NCBI GenBank assembly: GCA_018500005.2
Contig: JAHBAP020000281.1
Span: forward strand, 1-6,970
From: Mycobacterium sp.
GTDB taxonomy: Bacteria > Actinomycetota > Actinomycetes > Mycobacteriales > Mycobacteriaceae
Length of the DNA: 6,970 nt
Direction of reading: 5' to 3'
The position numbers were made by a program, and so were the translations under genes. This document shows positions 1-6,970 of the stretch, piece after piece. Below the pieces are notes generated by a model. It saw only the letters and a program-made list of their open reading frames with translations. It made no database searches and was not told where the DNA came from. Numbering within the stretch: position 1 is the stretch's first letter; each line of letters starts with the position of its first letter.

Positions 1-218
1 GCGCCGGCCTTCGCTACAACCTGTTCTTCGATGACCGGGCGCTGGACGGTGACCTTGCCGTCGAGTTCGGTGGCGTCGCCCTGACCGTCGACCGGATGAG
101 CGCCCCCTACGTGCAGGGCGCGTCCATCGACTTCGTCGACACCATCGAGAAGCAGGGCTTCACCATCGACAACCCGAACGCCACCGGGTCCTGCGCCTGC
201 GGCGACTCGTTCAACTGA
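1..218 (+). CDS. erpA: A-type iron-sulfur cluster carrier/insertion protein, ErpA/HesB family (5' truncated)
   Basis: Only the last 71 codons are in the window, read from base 3 to the TGA at 216-218. The tail ends in CACGDSFN, the C-x-C motif near the C terminus that, with one more upstream Cys (outside the window), binds the cluster in A-type carriers. The preceding residues, including LAVEFGGVALTVDRMSAPYVQGASIDFVDT, match the family's beta-rich core. Such proteins accept Fe-S clusters from the SUF machinery and deliver them to target enzymes in the cytoplasm. The position next to an Rv2203-like gene and adoK fits the M. tuberculosis Rv2204c locus, about 118 residues long as I recall. The gene stops one base before the stop of the opposing membrane-protein gene, so no separate terminator fits between them. 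The family is certain; the choice of ErpA over another A-type carrier rests on locus context. Confidence 0.9.
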   Translation, partial: AGLRYNLFFDDRALDGDLAVEFGGVALTVDRMSAPYVQGASIDFVDTIEKQGFTIDNPNATGSCACGDSFN

Positions 219-219
219 C

Positions 220-1963
<1,744 letters not shown>

Positions 1964-1984
1964 AAAGTCCTCTGAGCACAGCCA

Positions 1985-2004
1985 CTGATGCAGCTGGGCA
2001 TCAG
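1985..2004. terminator. Hairpin between convergent adoK and TetR genes
   Basis: CTGATGC (1985-1991) and GCATCAG (1998-2004) are perfect 7-bp arms around a 6-nt loop. The hairpin lies 21 bp after the adoK stop and overlaps the TetR stop codon (2001-2003), the expected place for a shared bidirectional terminator. No U-tract follows on either strand and the stem is only moderately GC-rich, so intrinsic termination is uncertain. Confidence 0.35.
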
Positions 2005-2693
2005 CGGTTCTGCGCGATGGCCGCCTGGCGGCGGGCGGTGAATTCGTCGACGGCGGGGGGCTGGAACTGTGCCGCTGTGCGGGCCAGGAACTGCTCGAAG
2101 TAGGACAGTGACTCGGCGGGCACCATGGCCGGCAGCAGCATCCGCCAGCTTTCCACAAGCCTGGCGAAGACGTCGTCCATCATCGCGTCGGACAACAGGT
2201 GGCATCCGTGCACGGTGATCCACACCATGTTGCCGACGGTCTCGAAGGAGACGTCGTCGCGGATGTCGGTTTGCCGCAGAGCCCCGGCCACCCGCTCTAC
2301 GAAGGTGGTTGCGCGATCCCGGAATCCGCGCCGGCCCTCCTCGCTCAACTGCCCGAGTGCCCCGTTGAGGTGGTTGGCGATCCAGACCGACTTGTCGCGT
2401 TTCATCAGGTCACTCAGCGCGAACGTCATCAGGATGACGTTTTCCAGGCCCGGGCTTCGCGAATCGATGCATGAGGTGAACACCTCGAGCGCCTTTGGCC
2501 ATCCCTGTTGGGTGATCGCGGCGGCCAGCGCTTCCTTCGATCCGAAGTGGTAGTAGAACGCGCCCGTGGTTATCCCGGCGCGCTGGGTAATGTCATTGAG
2601 ACCCGTTTCGGCGAAGCCGTTGTCGGTGAATAGCTCCACGGCCGCATCGATGATCTTCTGTCGGGTCGCGGCCGCACGTGCCTGTCTAGCCAC
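2001..2693 (-). CDS. TetR/AcrR-family transcriptional regulator
   Basis: The encoded protein of about 230 residues is a one-component repressor-type regulator. Its N terminus (ARQARAAATRQKIIDAAVELF) is a classic TetR_N start. The helix-turn-helix runs at about 31-50 (LNDITQRAGITTGAFYYHF), followed by GSKEAL, with a ligand-binding and dimerisation region after it. The overall pattern recalls ScbR/ArpA-like (gamma-butyrolactone receptor-type) TetR proteins, but the ligand cannot be inferred. Start choice is open. The frame reaches a TTG at 2723, but its possible SD (AGGA, rc of 2726-2729) is only 2 nt away. The GTG at 2693 gives the usual family N terminus and has a -10-like TAGCAT 7 nt upstream, as in leaderless mycobacterial genes, so I use it. 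It lies downstream of asnB on the same strand, about 125 bp away, and converges on adoK. In the M. tuberculosis order I recall, adoK and asnB are adjacent, so this gene looks like a lineage-specific insertion. The target is unknown; autoregulation is likely. Confidence 0.9.
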   Translation of the reverse strand: MARQARAAATRQKIIDAAVELFTDNGFAETGLNDITQRAGITTGAFYYHFGSKEALAAAITQQGWPKALEVFTSCIDSRSPGLENVILMTFALSDLMKRDKSVWIANHLNGALGQLSEEGRRGFRDRATTFVERVAGALRQTDIRDDVSFETVGNMVWITVHGCHLLSDAMMDDVFARLVESWRMLLPAMVPAESLSYFEQFLARTAAQFQPPAVDEFTARRQAAIAQNR

Positions 2694-2700
2694 CCGCGGA

Positions 2701-2706
2701 ATGCTA
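2701..2706 (-). promoter_or_regulatory. Candidate -10 (TAGCAT) for leaderless TetR transcript
   Basis: On the minus strand TAGCAT fits TANNNT and ends 7 nt before the GTG at 2693, the spacing expected if transcription starts at the G of that GTG. No good -35 is visible. A second TANNNT hexamer, TATTTT (rc of 2742-2747), lies farther upstream in the AT-rich stretch and could serve the TTG start instead. Confidence 0.25.
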
Positions 2707-2768
2707 CTGCGGAGCCGGGGCAAAGTCCTGTCGTGAAGGCGAAAATAACATTTCTACGGTAATGGCTC

Positions 2769-2796
2769 TGGAATTGGCATCAGCTACTGAATTCCA
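2769..2796. repeat. Inverted repeat upstream of the TetR gene (candidate operator)
   Basis: TGGAATT (2769-2775) and AATTCCA (2790-2796) are perfect 7-bp arms 14 bp apart, centred about 90 bp upstream of the TetR GTG, in the only relatively AT-rich gap of the window. TetR proteins commonly bind dyads upstream of their own gene, so an autoregulatory operator is plausible. The repeat is also only 23 bp after the asnB stop and could form an RNA hairpin at the asnB 3' end, though the stem is AT-rich with no U-tract. Confidence 0.35.
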
Positions 2797-2818
2797 CGGC
2801 GTTAGATCCATTTCCGAG

Positions 2819-4783
2819 TCACAGCTGGACCGGGTAGTGCGGCTCACTGATCTGCGGCACGATGCTGCCCTCGACGAAGATCGCGTACCAGAGCAGGAAG
2901 ATCAGTACCGTCCACAGCCGCCGGCTGTGATCGCTCTCGCCGGCCCGGTGCTCGTCGAGCATGGCCCGCACGGCGGGCAGGTCTACCAGATGCCCGGCCT
3001 GGGAGACGTCGATCATGCCGTAGGCCCAGTCCATCAATTCCCCGGAGCGCAGCCAGTGCCGGATCGGTACCGGGAAGCCGAGTTTGGCGCGGTTGAGCAC
3101 ATGGGCCGGAACGATCGGTTCCAGGGCGCGGCGCAGCGCGTACTTGGTGGTGGTGCGGGTGATCTTCTGGTCGTAGGGGAGCCGTGATGCGACCGCGAAC
3201 ACCTCGGGGTCCAGGAATGGCACCCGCAGTTCCAGCGAGTTGGCCATCGTCATCTTGTCGGCCTTGACCAGGATGTCGCCGCGCAACCAGGTGAACAGAT
3301 CGATGTGCTGCATGCGGGCCACCGGGTCCCAGTCCGCGGAGCCCGCGTAGATCGCCGCGGTGACATCGGTGTGGGTCCATCCCGGGTTGAAATCCGGCAG
3401 CACGGCGCGCAACTGTTCGTCGGAGAAGCTGCGGGCATTGCCGTAGTAGCGCTCCTCGAGCGTCAACGACCCCCGGTGCAGCAGGCTCTTGCCGCGCATG
3501 CCTTCCGGCAGCGGCTTGGACGCCTTCCCGAGAGACTTGCGCACACCCTTCGGCAGGTAGTCGAATGCTTTGAGCGACAACGGTTCCCGGTAGATGGTGT
3601 ACCCGCCGAAGAGCTCGTCGGCACCCTCGCCGGACAGCACCACCTTGACGTGTTTGCGGGCCTCGCGGGCGATGAAGAACAGCGGCACCAACGCCGGGTC
3701 GGCCACCGGTTCGTCGAGATACCAGACGATCTCCGGCAGCGCGGCCACGAATTCGGCCTGGCTGACCACCTTTGCGACGTGGCGAGCCCCGATGGCTTCG
3801 GCAGAGGCCACGGCCACGTCGACCTCGGAGAAACCCTCGCGCTCGAACCCGGTGGTGAAGGTGATCAACCGGGGGTTGTGCCGGATGGCAAGAGCGGCGA
3901 TGGCAGTGGAGTCGATGCCGCCGGACAGGAACGCCCCGACGGTGACGTCGGCGCGCATGTGCTTGGCGACCGAGTCCTCCAGGACGGCGGTGATCTCGTC
4001 GTAGCGTGCCTGTGCTGCATCGGGCCCGGCCGCGAACGGCACCGCGGAGAACTTGGGTTTGAAGTAGCGGGTCACCTGCGGGGAGTGGCCGGGCCGGATC
4101 ACCGCATAGCAGCCGGACTCCAGGCGCCGCACCCCGCGGTGCAGTGTCTCCGGTTCGGGAACGTACTGCAGAACCGTGTAGTGCTGCAGAGCCCGGGTGT
4201 CGATATCGGTGTCCAGGCCGAGGACGTCGGCCAGGCCCAGCAGGCATTTCTTCTCGCTGCCGACCGCGGTGCCGCCCGGCCCGCTGGCCATGAACAGCGG
4301 CTTGATGCCGAACGGGTCGCGGGCGCAGAACAGTTCGCGGCGCACCGTGTCCCACAGCGCGAACGCGAACATCCCGCGCAGCCGGCCCAGCGCCCCGGTG
4401 CCCCAGTAGTGATAGGCCGCGACGATGGCCTCGCCGTCGCCGTCGGTGGCGAACTGGGCGCCGAACTCGGTCCGCAACTGCTCACGCAGTTCCAGATAGT
4501 TGTAGATCTCGCCGTTGAAGACCAGAACGTAACGGTCGGGTTCACCGGGCGGCCCCCAGCGCAGCGGCTGGTGGGAGTGGGCGATGTCGATGATCGAGAG
4601 TCGGTTGAACCCAAGCACCACCGTTCCCGCCGTCGCCGCGTCTGCGGTGCCGGCGTCGGTCCAGGTTCCGGGTTCGTCGGGGCCTCGGTGGCGCATGAGA
4701 TGCGACGCACCCGCGACGGCGTCGACGGTCTCGTCGGTAATGGCACCGGCCGCGTGTCCTACCAGGGCAAGCAGTCCGCACAT
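2819..4783 (-). CDS. asnB: Glutamine-dependent amidotransferase, AsnB/LtsA type (annotated asparagine synthetase)
   Basis: This 654-residue two-domain class II amidotransferase has Cys2 (MCGLL) as the N-terminal glutaminase nucleophile, RHRGPDE at 31-37, NGEIYNY at 90-96 and DGDGEAI near 114-120. The C-terminal synthetase domain carries the ATP-pyrophosphatase P-loop SGGIDS at 287-292, YLDEPVADP at 355-363, [12 protein letters not shown] at 384-395 and LELRVPFLD at 517-525. The start is fixed at the ATG 4781-4783 because the nucleophilic Cys must follow Met. The frame extends 27 codons upstream to 4864, but that would bury the catalytic Cys. The family transfers glutamine-derived ammonia to an adenylated carboxylate. 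The M. tuberculosis counterpart (Rv2201) and Corynebacterium LtsA, which also lies by ctaC, are linked to amidation of meso-diaminopimelate in peptidoglycan precursors, so that role is likelier here than asparagine supply. There is no Shine-Dalgarno; a palindrome ends on the start codon. It is divergent from ctaC. Confidence 0.93.
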   Translation of the reverse strand: MCGLLALVGHAAGAITDETVDAVAGASHLMRHRGPDEPGTWTDAGTADAATAGTVVLGFNRLSIIDIAHSHQPLRWGPPGEPDRYVLVFNGEIYNYLELREQLRTEFGAQFATDGDGEAIVAAYHYWGTGALGRLRGMFAFALWDTVRRELFCARDPFGIKPLFMASGPGGTAVGSEKKCLLGLADVLGLDTDIDTRALQHYTVLQYVPEPETLHRGVRRLESGCYAVIRPGHSPQVTRYFKPKFSAVPFAAGPDAAQARYDEITAVLEDSVAKHMRADVTVGAFLSGGIDSTAIAALAIRHNPRLITFTTGFEREGFSEVDVAVASAEAIGARHVAKVVSQAEFVAALPEIVWYLDEPVADPALVPLFFIAREARKHVKVVLSGEGADELFGGYTIYREPLSLKAFDYLPKGVRKSLGKASKPLPEGMRGKSLLHRGSLTLEERYYGNARSFSDEQLRAVLPDFNPGWTHTDVTAAIYAGSADWDPVARMQHIDLFTWLRGDILVKADKMTMANSLELRVPFLDPEVFAVASRLPYDQKITRTTTKYALRRALEPIVPAHVLNRAKLGFPVPIRHWLRSGELMDWAYGMIDVSQAGHLVDLPAVRAMLDEHRAGESDHSRRLWTVLIFLLWYAIFVEGSIVPQISEPHYPVQL

Positions 4784-4802
4784 TCGGGCAAGTATGCCCG
4801 AA
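4783..4802. repeat. Perfect palindrome ending on the asnB start codon
   Basis: On the plus strand TTCGGGCA (4783-4790) and TGCCCGAA (4795-4802) form 8-bp perfect arms around AGTA. The last base on the minus strand is the A of the asnB ATG. The region lacks a Shine-Dalgarno and contains CATACT (rc of 4791-4796), a -10-like hexamer 7 nt before the ATG, so asnB may be leaderless with its -10 inside an operator. If transcribed from farther upstream, the same sequence would form an RNA hairpin masking the start codon. Confidence 0.5.
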
Positions 4803-4937
4803 CCGGGAGCAGCGAACGAACCAGGATCCGACCGAATCGCCAGGTGTGTCAGCTTGCTGTTCATTGGTGGTCTACGCTGCGTAGTATTCGAGTGGCGATG
4901 TGCCCTCGTTCCGCCCTGCTATCGGGGTGGTTCGGGC
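4796..4937. repeat. 9-bp inverted pair GGTTCGGGC spanning the asnB-ctaC control region
   Basis: GGTTCGGGC occurs on the minus strand at 4804-4796, as part of the asnB start palindrome, and on the plus strand at 4929-4937 in the presumed ctaC leader. The two copies face each other across the divergent promoters. A 9-mer in GC-rich DNA could recur by chance, but both copies are in non-coding control DNA and each reads toward its own gene. A shared regulator or DNA looping is inference only. Confidence 0.3.
4872..4887 (+). promoter_or_regulatory. Candidate ctaC promoter -10 (TAGTAT) overlapped by a dyad
   Basis: TAGTAT at 4882-4887 fits TANNNT and would start transcription near 4894, leaving a leader of about 80 nt before ctaC. 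It overlaps the palindrome CTACGC-T-GCGTAG (4872-4884, 6-bp arms), which could be a repressor or activator site placed against the -10. No consensus -35 is found 16-18 bp upstream; TTGCTG at 4854-4859 is too far. The leader also holds a small hairpin, GGGCC (4934-4938)/GGCCC (4943-4947). Confidence 0.4.
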
Positions 4938-4960
4938 CCATCGGCCCAGGTTGTGACCCC

Positions 4961-4966
4961 AGGAGG
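4961..4966 (+). promoter_or_regulatory. Perfect Shine-Dalgarno (AGGAGG) that sets the ctaC GTG start
   Basis: AGGAGG ends 6 nt before the GTG at 4973. The reading frame stays open for more than 1.6 kb upstream, antisense to asnB, so this site decides where ctaC begins. Confidence 0.85.
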
Positions 4967-4972
4967 CGCCAA

Positions 4973-6064
4973 GTGACACCACGCGGGCTAGGCGATGCCA
5001 CCGTCAGCTCCGGGACCCGTTCCAGTCGGCGGCGGACGGCGGCTCTGACCGCCACCTTCGCGCTCCTGGCGCTGTCCCTGAGCGGATGCAGCTGGGAGGA
5101 CGGACTGGCGCTCGGTTGGCCCAGGGGTATCACCCCCGAGGCCCATGCCATGCACAAGTTGTGGTTGTGGTCGGTGATCGCCGCTCTGGTCATCGGTGTG
5201 ATCGTCTGGGCGCTGATGTTCTGGTGCTTGGCCTTCTTCCGCAAGAAGAAGGGTGACGAGGAACTGCCCCGCCAGTTCGGTTACAACATGCCGCTGGAAC
5301 TGGTGCTGACCGTCGTCCCGTTCATGATCATTTCGGTGCTCTTCTACTTCACCGTCGTGACCCAGCAGAAGGTGCTGCACAAAGAGCCCAACCCCGAGGT
5401 CGTGGTCGACGTCACCGCTTACCAGTGGAACTGGAAGTTCGGCTACCAGAAGATCGCCTACTCCGACGGCTCGTTCAACTACGACGGTGCCGACCCGGCC
5501 CGCAAGGCCGCCCTGCTCTCCAAGCCCGAGGGCAAGGACGCTCATGGGGAGGAGAAGGTCGGCGCCATCCGCGGACTCAATCCCGAGGATCGCTCGTACC
5601 TGAACTTCGACAAGATCGAGACCGTCGGCACCAGCGAGGAGATCCCGATCCTGGTCCTGCCGGCCGGCAAGCGCATCGAGTTCCAGCAGGCCTCAGCCGA
5701 CGTGATCCACTCGTTCTGGGTCCCGGAGTTCCTGTTCAAGCGCGACGTGTTCCCGGACCCGGAGGCCAACCACTCGGAGAACAAGTGGCAGGTGTCCGAG
5801 ATCACTCAGACCGGCGCCTTTGTCGGCCGCTGTGCCGAGATGTGCGGCACTTATCACTCGATGATGAACTTCGAGGTGCGAGTGGTTCCGGCCAACGACT
5901 TCAAGACCTACCTGCAGGCCCGTAGTGCCGGCAAGAACAACGCCGAGGCGCTTCAGGCGATCAACCAGCCGCCGCTGGCGATCAGCACCAAGCCGTTCGA
6001 CACCCGTCGCGGCGAACTGGTGATCCCGAAGCCGGAGATGGCCGCCGCGCAGGCGACCAAGTAG
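4973..6064 (+). CDS. ctaC: Cytochrome c oxidase subunit II, aa3 type (lipoprotein)
   Basis: CtaC carries the dinuclear CuA centre that accepts electrons from the cytochrome bcc complex and passes them to heme a in subunit I, on the outer face of the cytoplasmic membrane. The 363 residues equal the M. tuberculosis CtaC length as I recall it. An Arg-rich N terminus and a hydrophobic stretch end in the lipobox LSGC, with lipid-modified Cys39. Two membrane helices follow, at about 64-88 and 107-129, then the aromatic electron-entry strip [10 protein letters not shown] (149-158). The CuA ligands are complete: His246 (VIHSFW), Cys287, Glu289 (backbone carbonyl), Cys291, His295 and Met298. Residues of about 160-225 form the insertion typical of actinobacterial subunit II. 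The GTG start is set by AGGAGG. ctaF follows after 12 bp, so the two are co-transcribed. The divergent neighbour is asnB. Confidence 0.96.
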   Translation: MTPRGLGDATVSSGTRSSRRRTAALTATFALLALSLSGCSWEDGLALGWPRGITPEAHAMHKLWLWSVIAALVIGVIVWALMFWCLAFFRKKKGDEELPRQFGYNMPLELVLTVVPFMIISVLFYFTVVTQQKVLHKEPNPEVVVDVTAYQWNWKFGYQKIAYSDGSFNYDGADPARKAALLSKPEGKDAHGEEKVGAIRGLNPEDRSYLNFDKIETVGTSEEIPILVLPAGKRIEFQQASADVIHSFWVPEFLFKRDVFPDPEANHSENKWQVSEITQTGAFVGRCAEMCGTYHSMMNFEVRVVPANDFKTYLQARSAGKNNAEALQAINQPPLAISTKPFDTRRGELVIPKPEMAAAQATK

Positions 6065-6076
6065 GGAGAGTCCGAA

Positions 6077-6496
6077 ATGCGTATCGAAGCCCGACTGTTC
6101 GAGATCCTCACCGGATTCTTCTTCCTCGCCGCGATTGTCTACGGCGTGCTGACCGCCGTGTTCGAGCCGGGCGGCCTGGAGTGGGCCGGCACCACCGCGT
6201 TGGCCCTCACCGCCGGTCTGTCGCTGATCATCGGCACCTTCTTCCGTTTCGTGGCGCGGCGCCTGGACCCCCGCCCCGAGGACTACGAAGAGGCCGATAT
6301 CGCCGACGGTGCCGGTGAACTGGGCTTCTTCTCTCCGCACAGCTGGTGGCCCATCCTGATCGCGGCGGCGTTCTCCACCGCGGCCATCGGAACGGCGTTG
6401 TGGCTGCCCTGGCTGATCGTCACCGGCATCGTCTGCGTGCTGGCTGCCGTCAGCGGATTCGTCTTCGAGTACTACATCGGCCCCGAGAAGCACTAA
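6077..6496 (+). CDS. ctaF: Cytochrome c oxidase subunit IV, actinobacterial type
   Basis: This 139-residue integral membrane protein matches CtaF (Rv2199c) in length and sequence pattern. Four hydrophobic helices lie at about 8-28, 38-58, 90-109 and 111-133. An acidic loop ([16 protein letters not shown], 66-81) sits between helices 2 and 3. The tail EYYIGPEKH is characteristic. It is a structural subunit of the aa3 oxidase in the bcc-aa3 supercomplex and has no redox cofactor. GGGAG (6064-6068), 8 nt before the ATG, overlaps the last base of the ctaC stop, and the 12-bp gap shows one ctaCF operon. Confidence 0.95.
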   Translation: MRIEARLFEILTGFFFLAAIVYGVLTAVFEPGGLEWAGTTALALTAGLSLIIGTFFRFVARRLDPRPEDYEEADIADGAGELGFFSPHSWWPILIAAAFSTAAIGTALWLPWLIVTGIVCVLAAVSGFVFEYYIGPEKH

Positions 6497-6527
6497 CTGT
6501 CCGAGGTCACAAATCCGGCTCGGGGTT

Positions 6528-6556
6528 GACGCCACGCCGGTCTCTCGGCGTCGTTT
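6528..6556 (+). terminator. Possible ctaCF terminator hairpin
   Basis: Two alternative stems share this site: GACGCC is not perfectly extended, but ACGCCG (6534-6539) pairs with CGGCGT (6546-6551) around GTCTCT. The 3' side is followed by CGTTTC, with only three T residues. It begins about 30 bp after the ctaF stop. The stem is GC-rich with almost no U-tract, so termination is plausible but weak, and read-through into mmpS3 is possible. Confidence 0.35.
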
Positions 6557-6560
6557 CGGG

Positions 6561-6590
6561 TACCCGGTTGAGTAGTGTTCTCATACCCGG
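6561..6590 (+). promoter_or_regulatory. Candidate mmpS3 promoter flanked by TACCCGG repeats
   Basis: TACCCGG occurs at 6561-6567 and 6584-6590, 23 bp apart. Between them lies TAGTGT (6573-6578), a TANNNT -10 candidate that would start transcription near 6585 and give a leader of about 30 nt. The first copy is also half of the palindrome CGGGTACCCG (6557-6566). No consensus -35 is seen at the proper distance; TTGACG at 6526-6531 is too far upstream. Confidence 0.28.
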
Positions 6591-6598
6591 GACGCGAC

Positions 6599-6604
6599 GG
6601 AGGA
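6599..6604 (+). promoter_or_regulatory. Shine-Dalgarno for mmpS3 (GGAGGA)
   Basis: GGAGGA lies 10 nt before the ATG at 6615 and supports that start, which falls in a frame with little other evidence because the gene runs off the window. Confidence 0.65.
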
Positions 6605-6614
6605 TAGTCATCAG

Positions 6615-6970
6615 ATGAGCGGGCCCAATCCGCCGGACCAGCCGGTCGGCGACCGCGAAGAGTTGACCGACACCGGGTTTTCCCGTGCCTATTCCGCCCC
6701 GGAGTCCGAGCAGTACACCGTCGTCCCGTACGTTCCCTCTACCGAGTTGGAACTGTACGACTACGAAGCCTACGAGCAGCCCGGTGCTTCAGAGGAGTTG
6801 CCGCCCCCGCGCTGGCCGTGGGTGGTGGGTGTCACCGCGATCATCGCCGCGATCGCCCTGGTGGTGTCGGTATCGTTGCTGGTGACCGGTAACGACGACA
6901 CCGAGAACCTCGCAACGCCGGCGACGAGTACCCTCCCGCCACCCCCGGTGCAGGATCAGATCACCACCAC
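6615..6970 (+). CDS. mmpS3: MmpS3-like mycobacterial membrane protein (3' truncated)
   Basis: The first 118 codons are present. The N terminus ([10 protein letters not shown]) and the block [12 protein letters not shown] at 22-33 match MmpS3 (Rv2198c) as I recall it. An acidic, Tyr-rich segment follows ([12 protein letters not shown], 44-55), then [10 protein letters not shown] leads into one membrane helix at about 69-91. The visible outer part is Thr/Pro-rich ([19 protein letters not shown]), beginning the low-complexity tail typical of the protein. The conserved C-terminal domain is outside the window. MmpS proteins are small partners of MmpL exporters in several operons, but no mmpL gene is visible beside this one, so its partner and role are unknown. 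The ATG has a good SD and follows ctaF by 118 bp, so it is probably separately promoted. Confidence 0.88.
   Translation, partial: MSGPNPPDQPVGDREELTDTGFSRAYSAPESEQYTVVPYVPSTELELYDYEAYEQPGASEELPPPRWPWVVGVTAIIAAIALVVSVSLLVTGNDDTENLATPATSTLPPPPVQDQITT

Noticed and set aside
2762..3187. Plus-strand 141-codon frame starting in the TetR-asnB gap
   Set aside because: Almost all of it is antisense to the asnB C terminus, it has no Shine-Dalgarno, and the translation resembles no known protein.
2844..4355. 503-codon minus-strand frame in a second frame of asnB
   Set aside because: It is an out-of-frame reading of asnB, rich in Arg, Gly and Pro as expected for a GC-rich shadow frame. The true frame carries all the catalytic motifs.
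4784..4864. 27-codon N-terminal extension of asnB
   Set aside because: It would place the catalytic Cys at residue 29, but class II amidotransferases need Cys directly after the initiator Met. The extension is unlike any domain and covers the promoter region.
3305..4972. Long open frame on the plus strand antisense to asnB, continuous with ctaC
   Set aside because: It is the high-GC antisense shadow of asnB. It lacks a start signal, while ctaC has a perfect AGGAGG-GTG start at 4973 that yields the full family length and signal peptide.
6526..6531. TTGACG as a -35 for mmpS3
   Set aside because: No TANNNT hexamer lies 16-18 bp downstream; the nearest (6573) is about 41 bp away. It also lies within the probable terminator hairpin.
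5693..6535. 280-codon minus-strand frame across ctaC and ctaF
   Set aside because: It is antisense to two well-supported oxidase genes and has no family resemblance.

Overview
The window is high-GC DNA from a mycobacterium, most likely a non-tuberculous (Mycolicibacterium-type) species. The gene order erpA-like | Rv2203-like membrane protein | adoK | asnB | ctaC | ctaF | mmpS3 matches, as I recall it, the Mycobacterium tuberculosis Rv2204c to Rv2198c segment read in reverse orientation. The proteins resemble their M. tuberculosis counterparts nearly end to end. No database search was run, so species and orthology are by recognition only.

Layout. Bases 1-218 hold the 3' end of an A-type Fe-S carrier gene (+). 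It meets, tail to tail, a proline-rich single-pass membrane protein gene (220-858, -). A divergent gap (859-973) separates that gene from adenosine kinase adoK (974-1963, +), best started at a GTG. AdoK converges on a TetR-family regulator gene (2001-2693, -), with a hairpin between them. A relatively AT-rich gap (about 2694-2818) containing an inverted repeat separates the regulator from asnB (2819-4783, -). AsnB diverges from ctaC across a 189-bp control region (4784-4972) rich in dyad symmetry. ctaC (4973-6064, +) and ctaF (6077-6496, +) form a tight operon for subunits II and IV of the aa3 cytochrome c oxidase. A 118-bp gap with a hairpin and paired repeats leads to mmpS3 (6615 to the window end, +, truncated).

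How the genes fit together. CtaC and CtaF are envelope respiratory subunits. AsnB is a glutamine-dependent amidotransferase, and in this genomic position it is probably the enzyme that amidates meso-diaminopimelate in peptidoglycan precursors rather than a dedicated asparagine synthetase. MmpS3 and the Rv2203-like protein are single-pass envelope proteins. AdoK is purine salvage and ErpA is Fe-S maturation. Most of the window is therefore conserved mycobacterial backbone. The part that departs from the M. tuberculosis and M. smegmatis order I remember is the TetR gene between adoK and asnB. The most interesting non-coding signals are a perfect 8-bp-arm palindrome whose last base is the A of the asnB start codon, a 9-bp half of it repeated in inverted orientation in the ctaC leader, and the inverted repeat upstream of the TetR gene. 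I see no CRISPR array, tRNA, rRNA, IS element or phage feature, and no clear new biological system.
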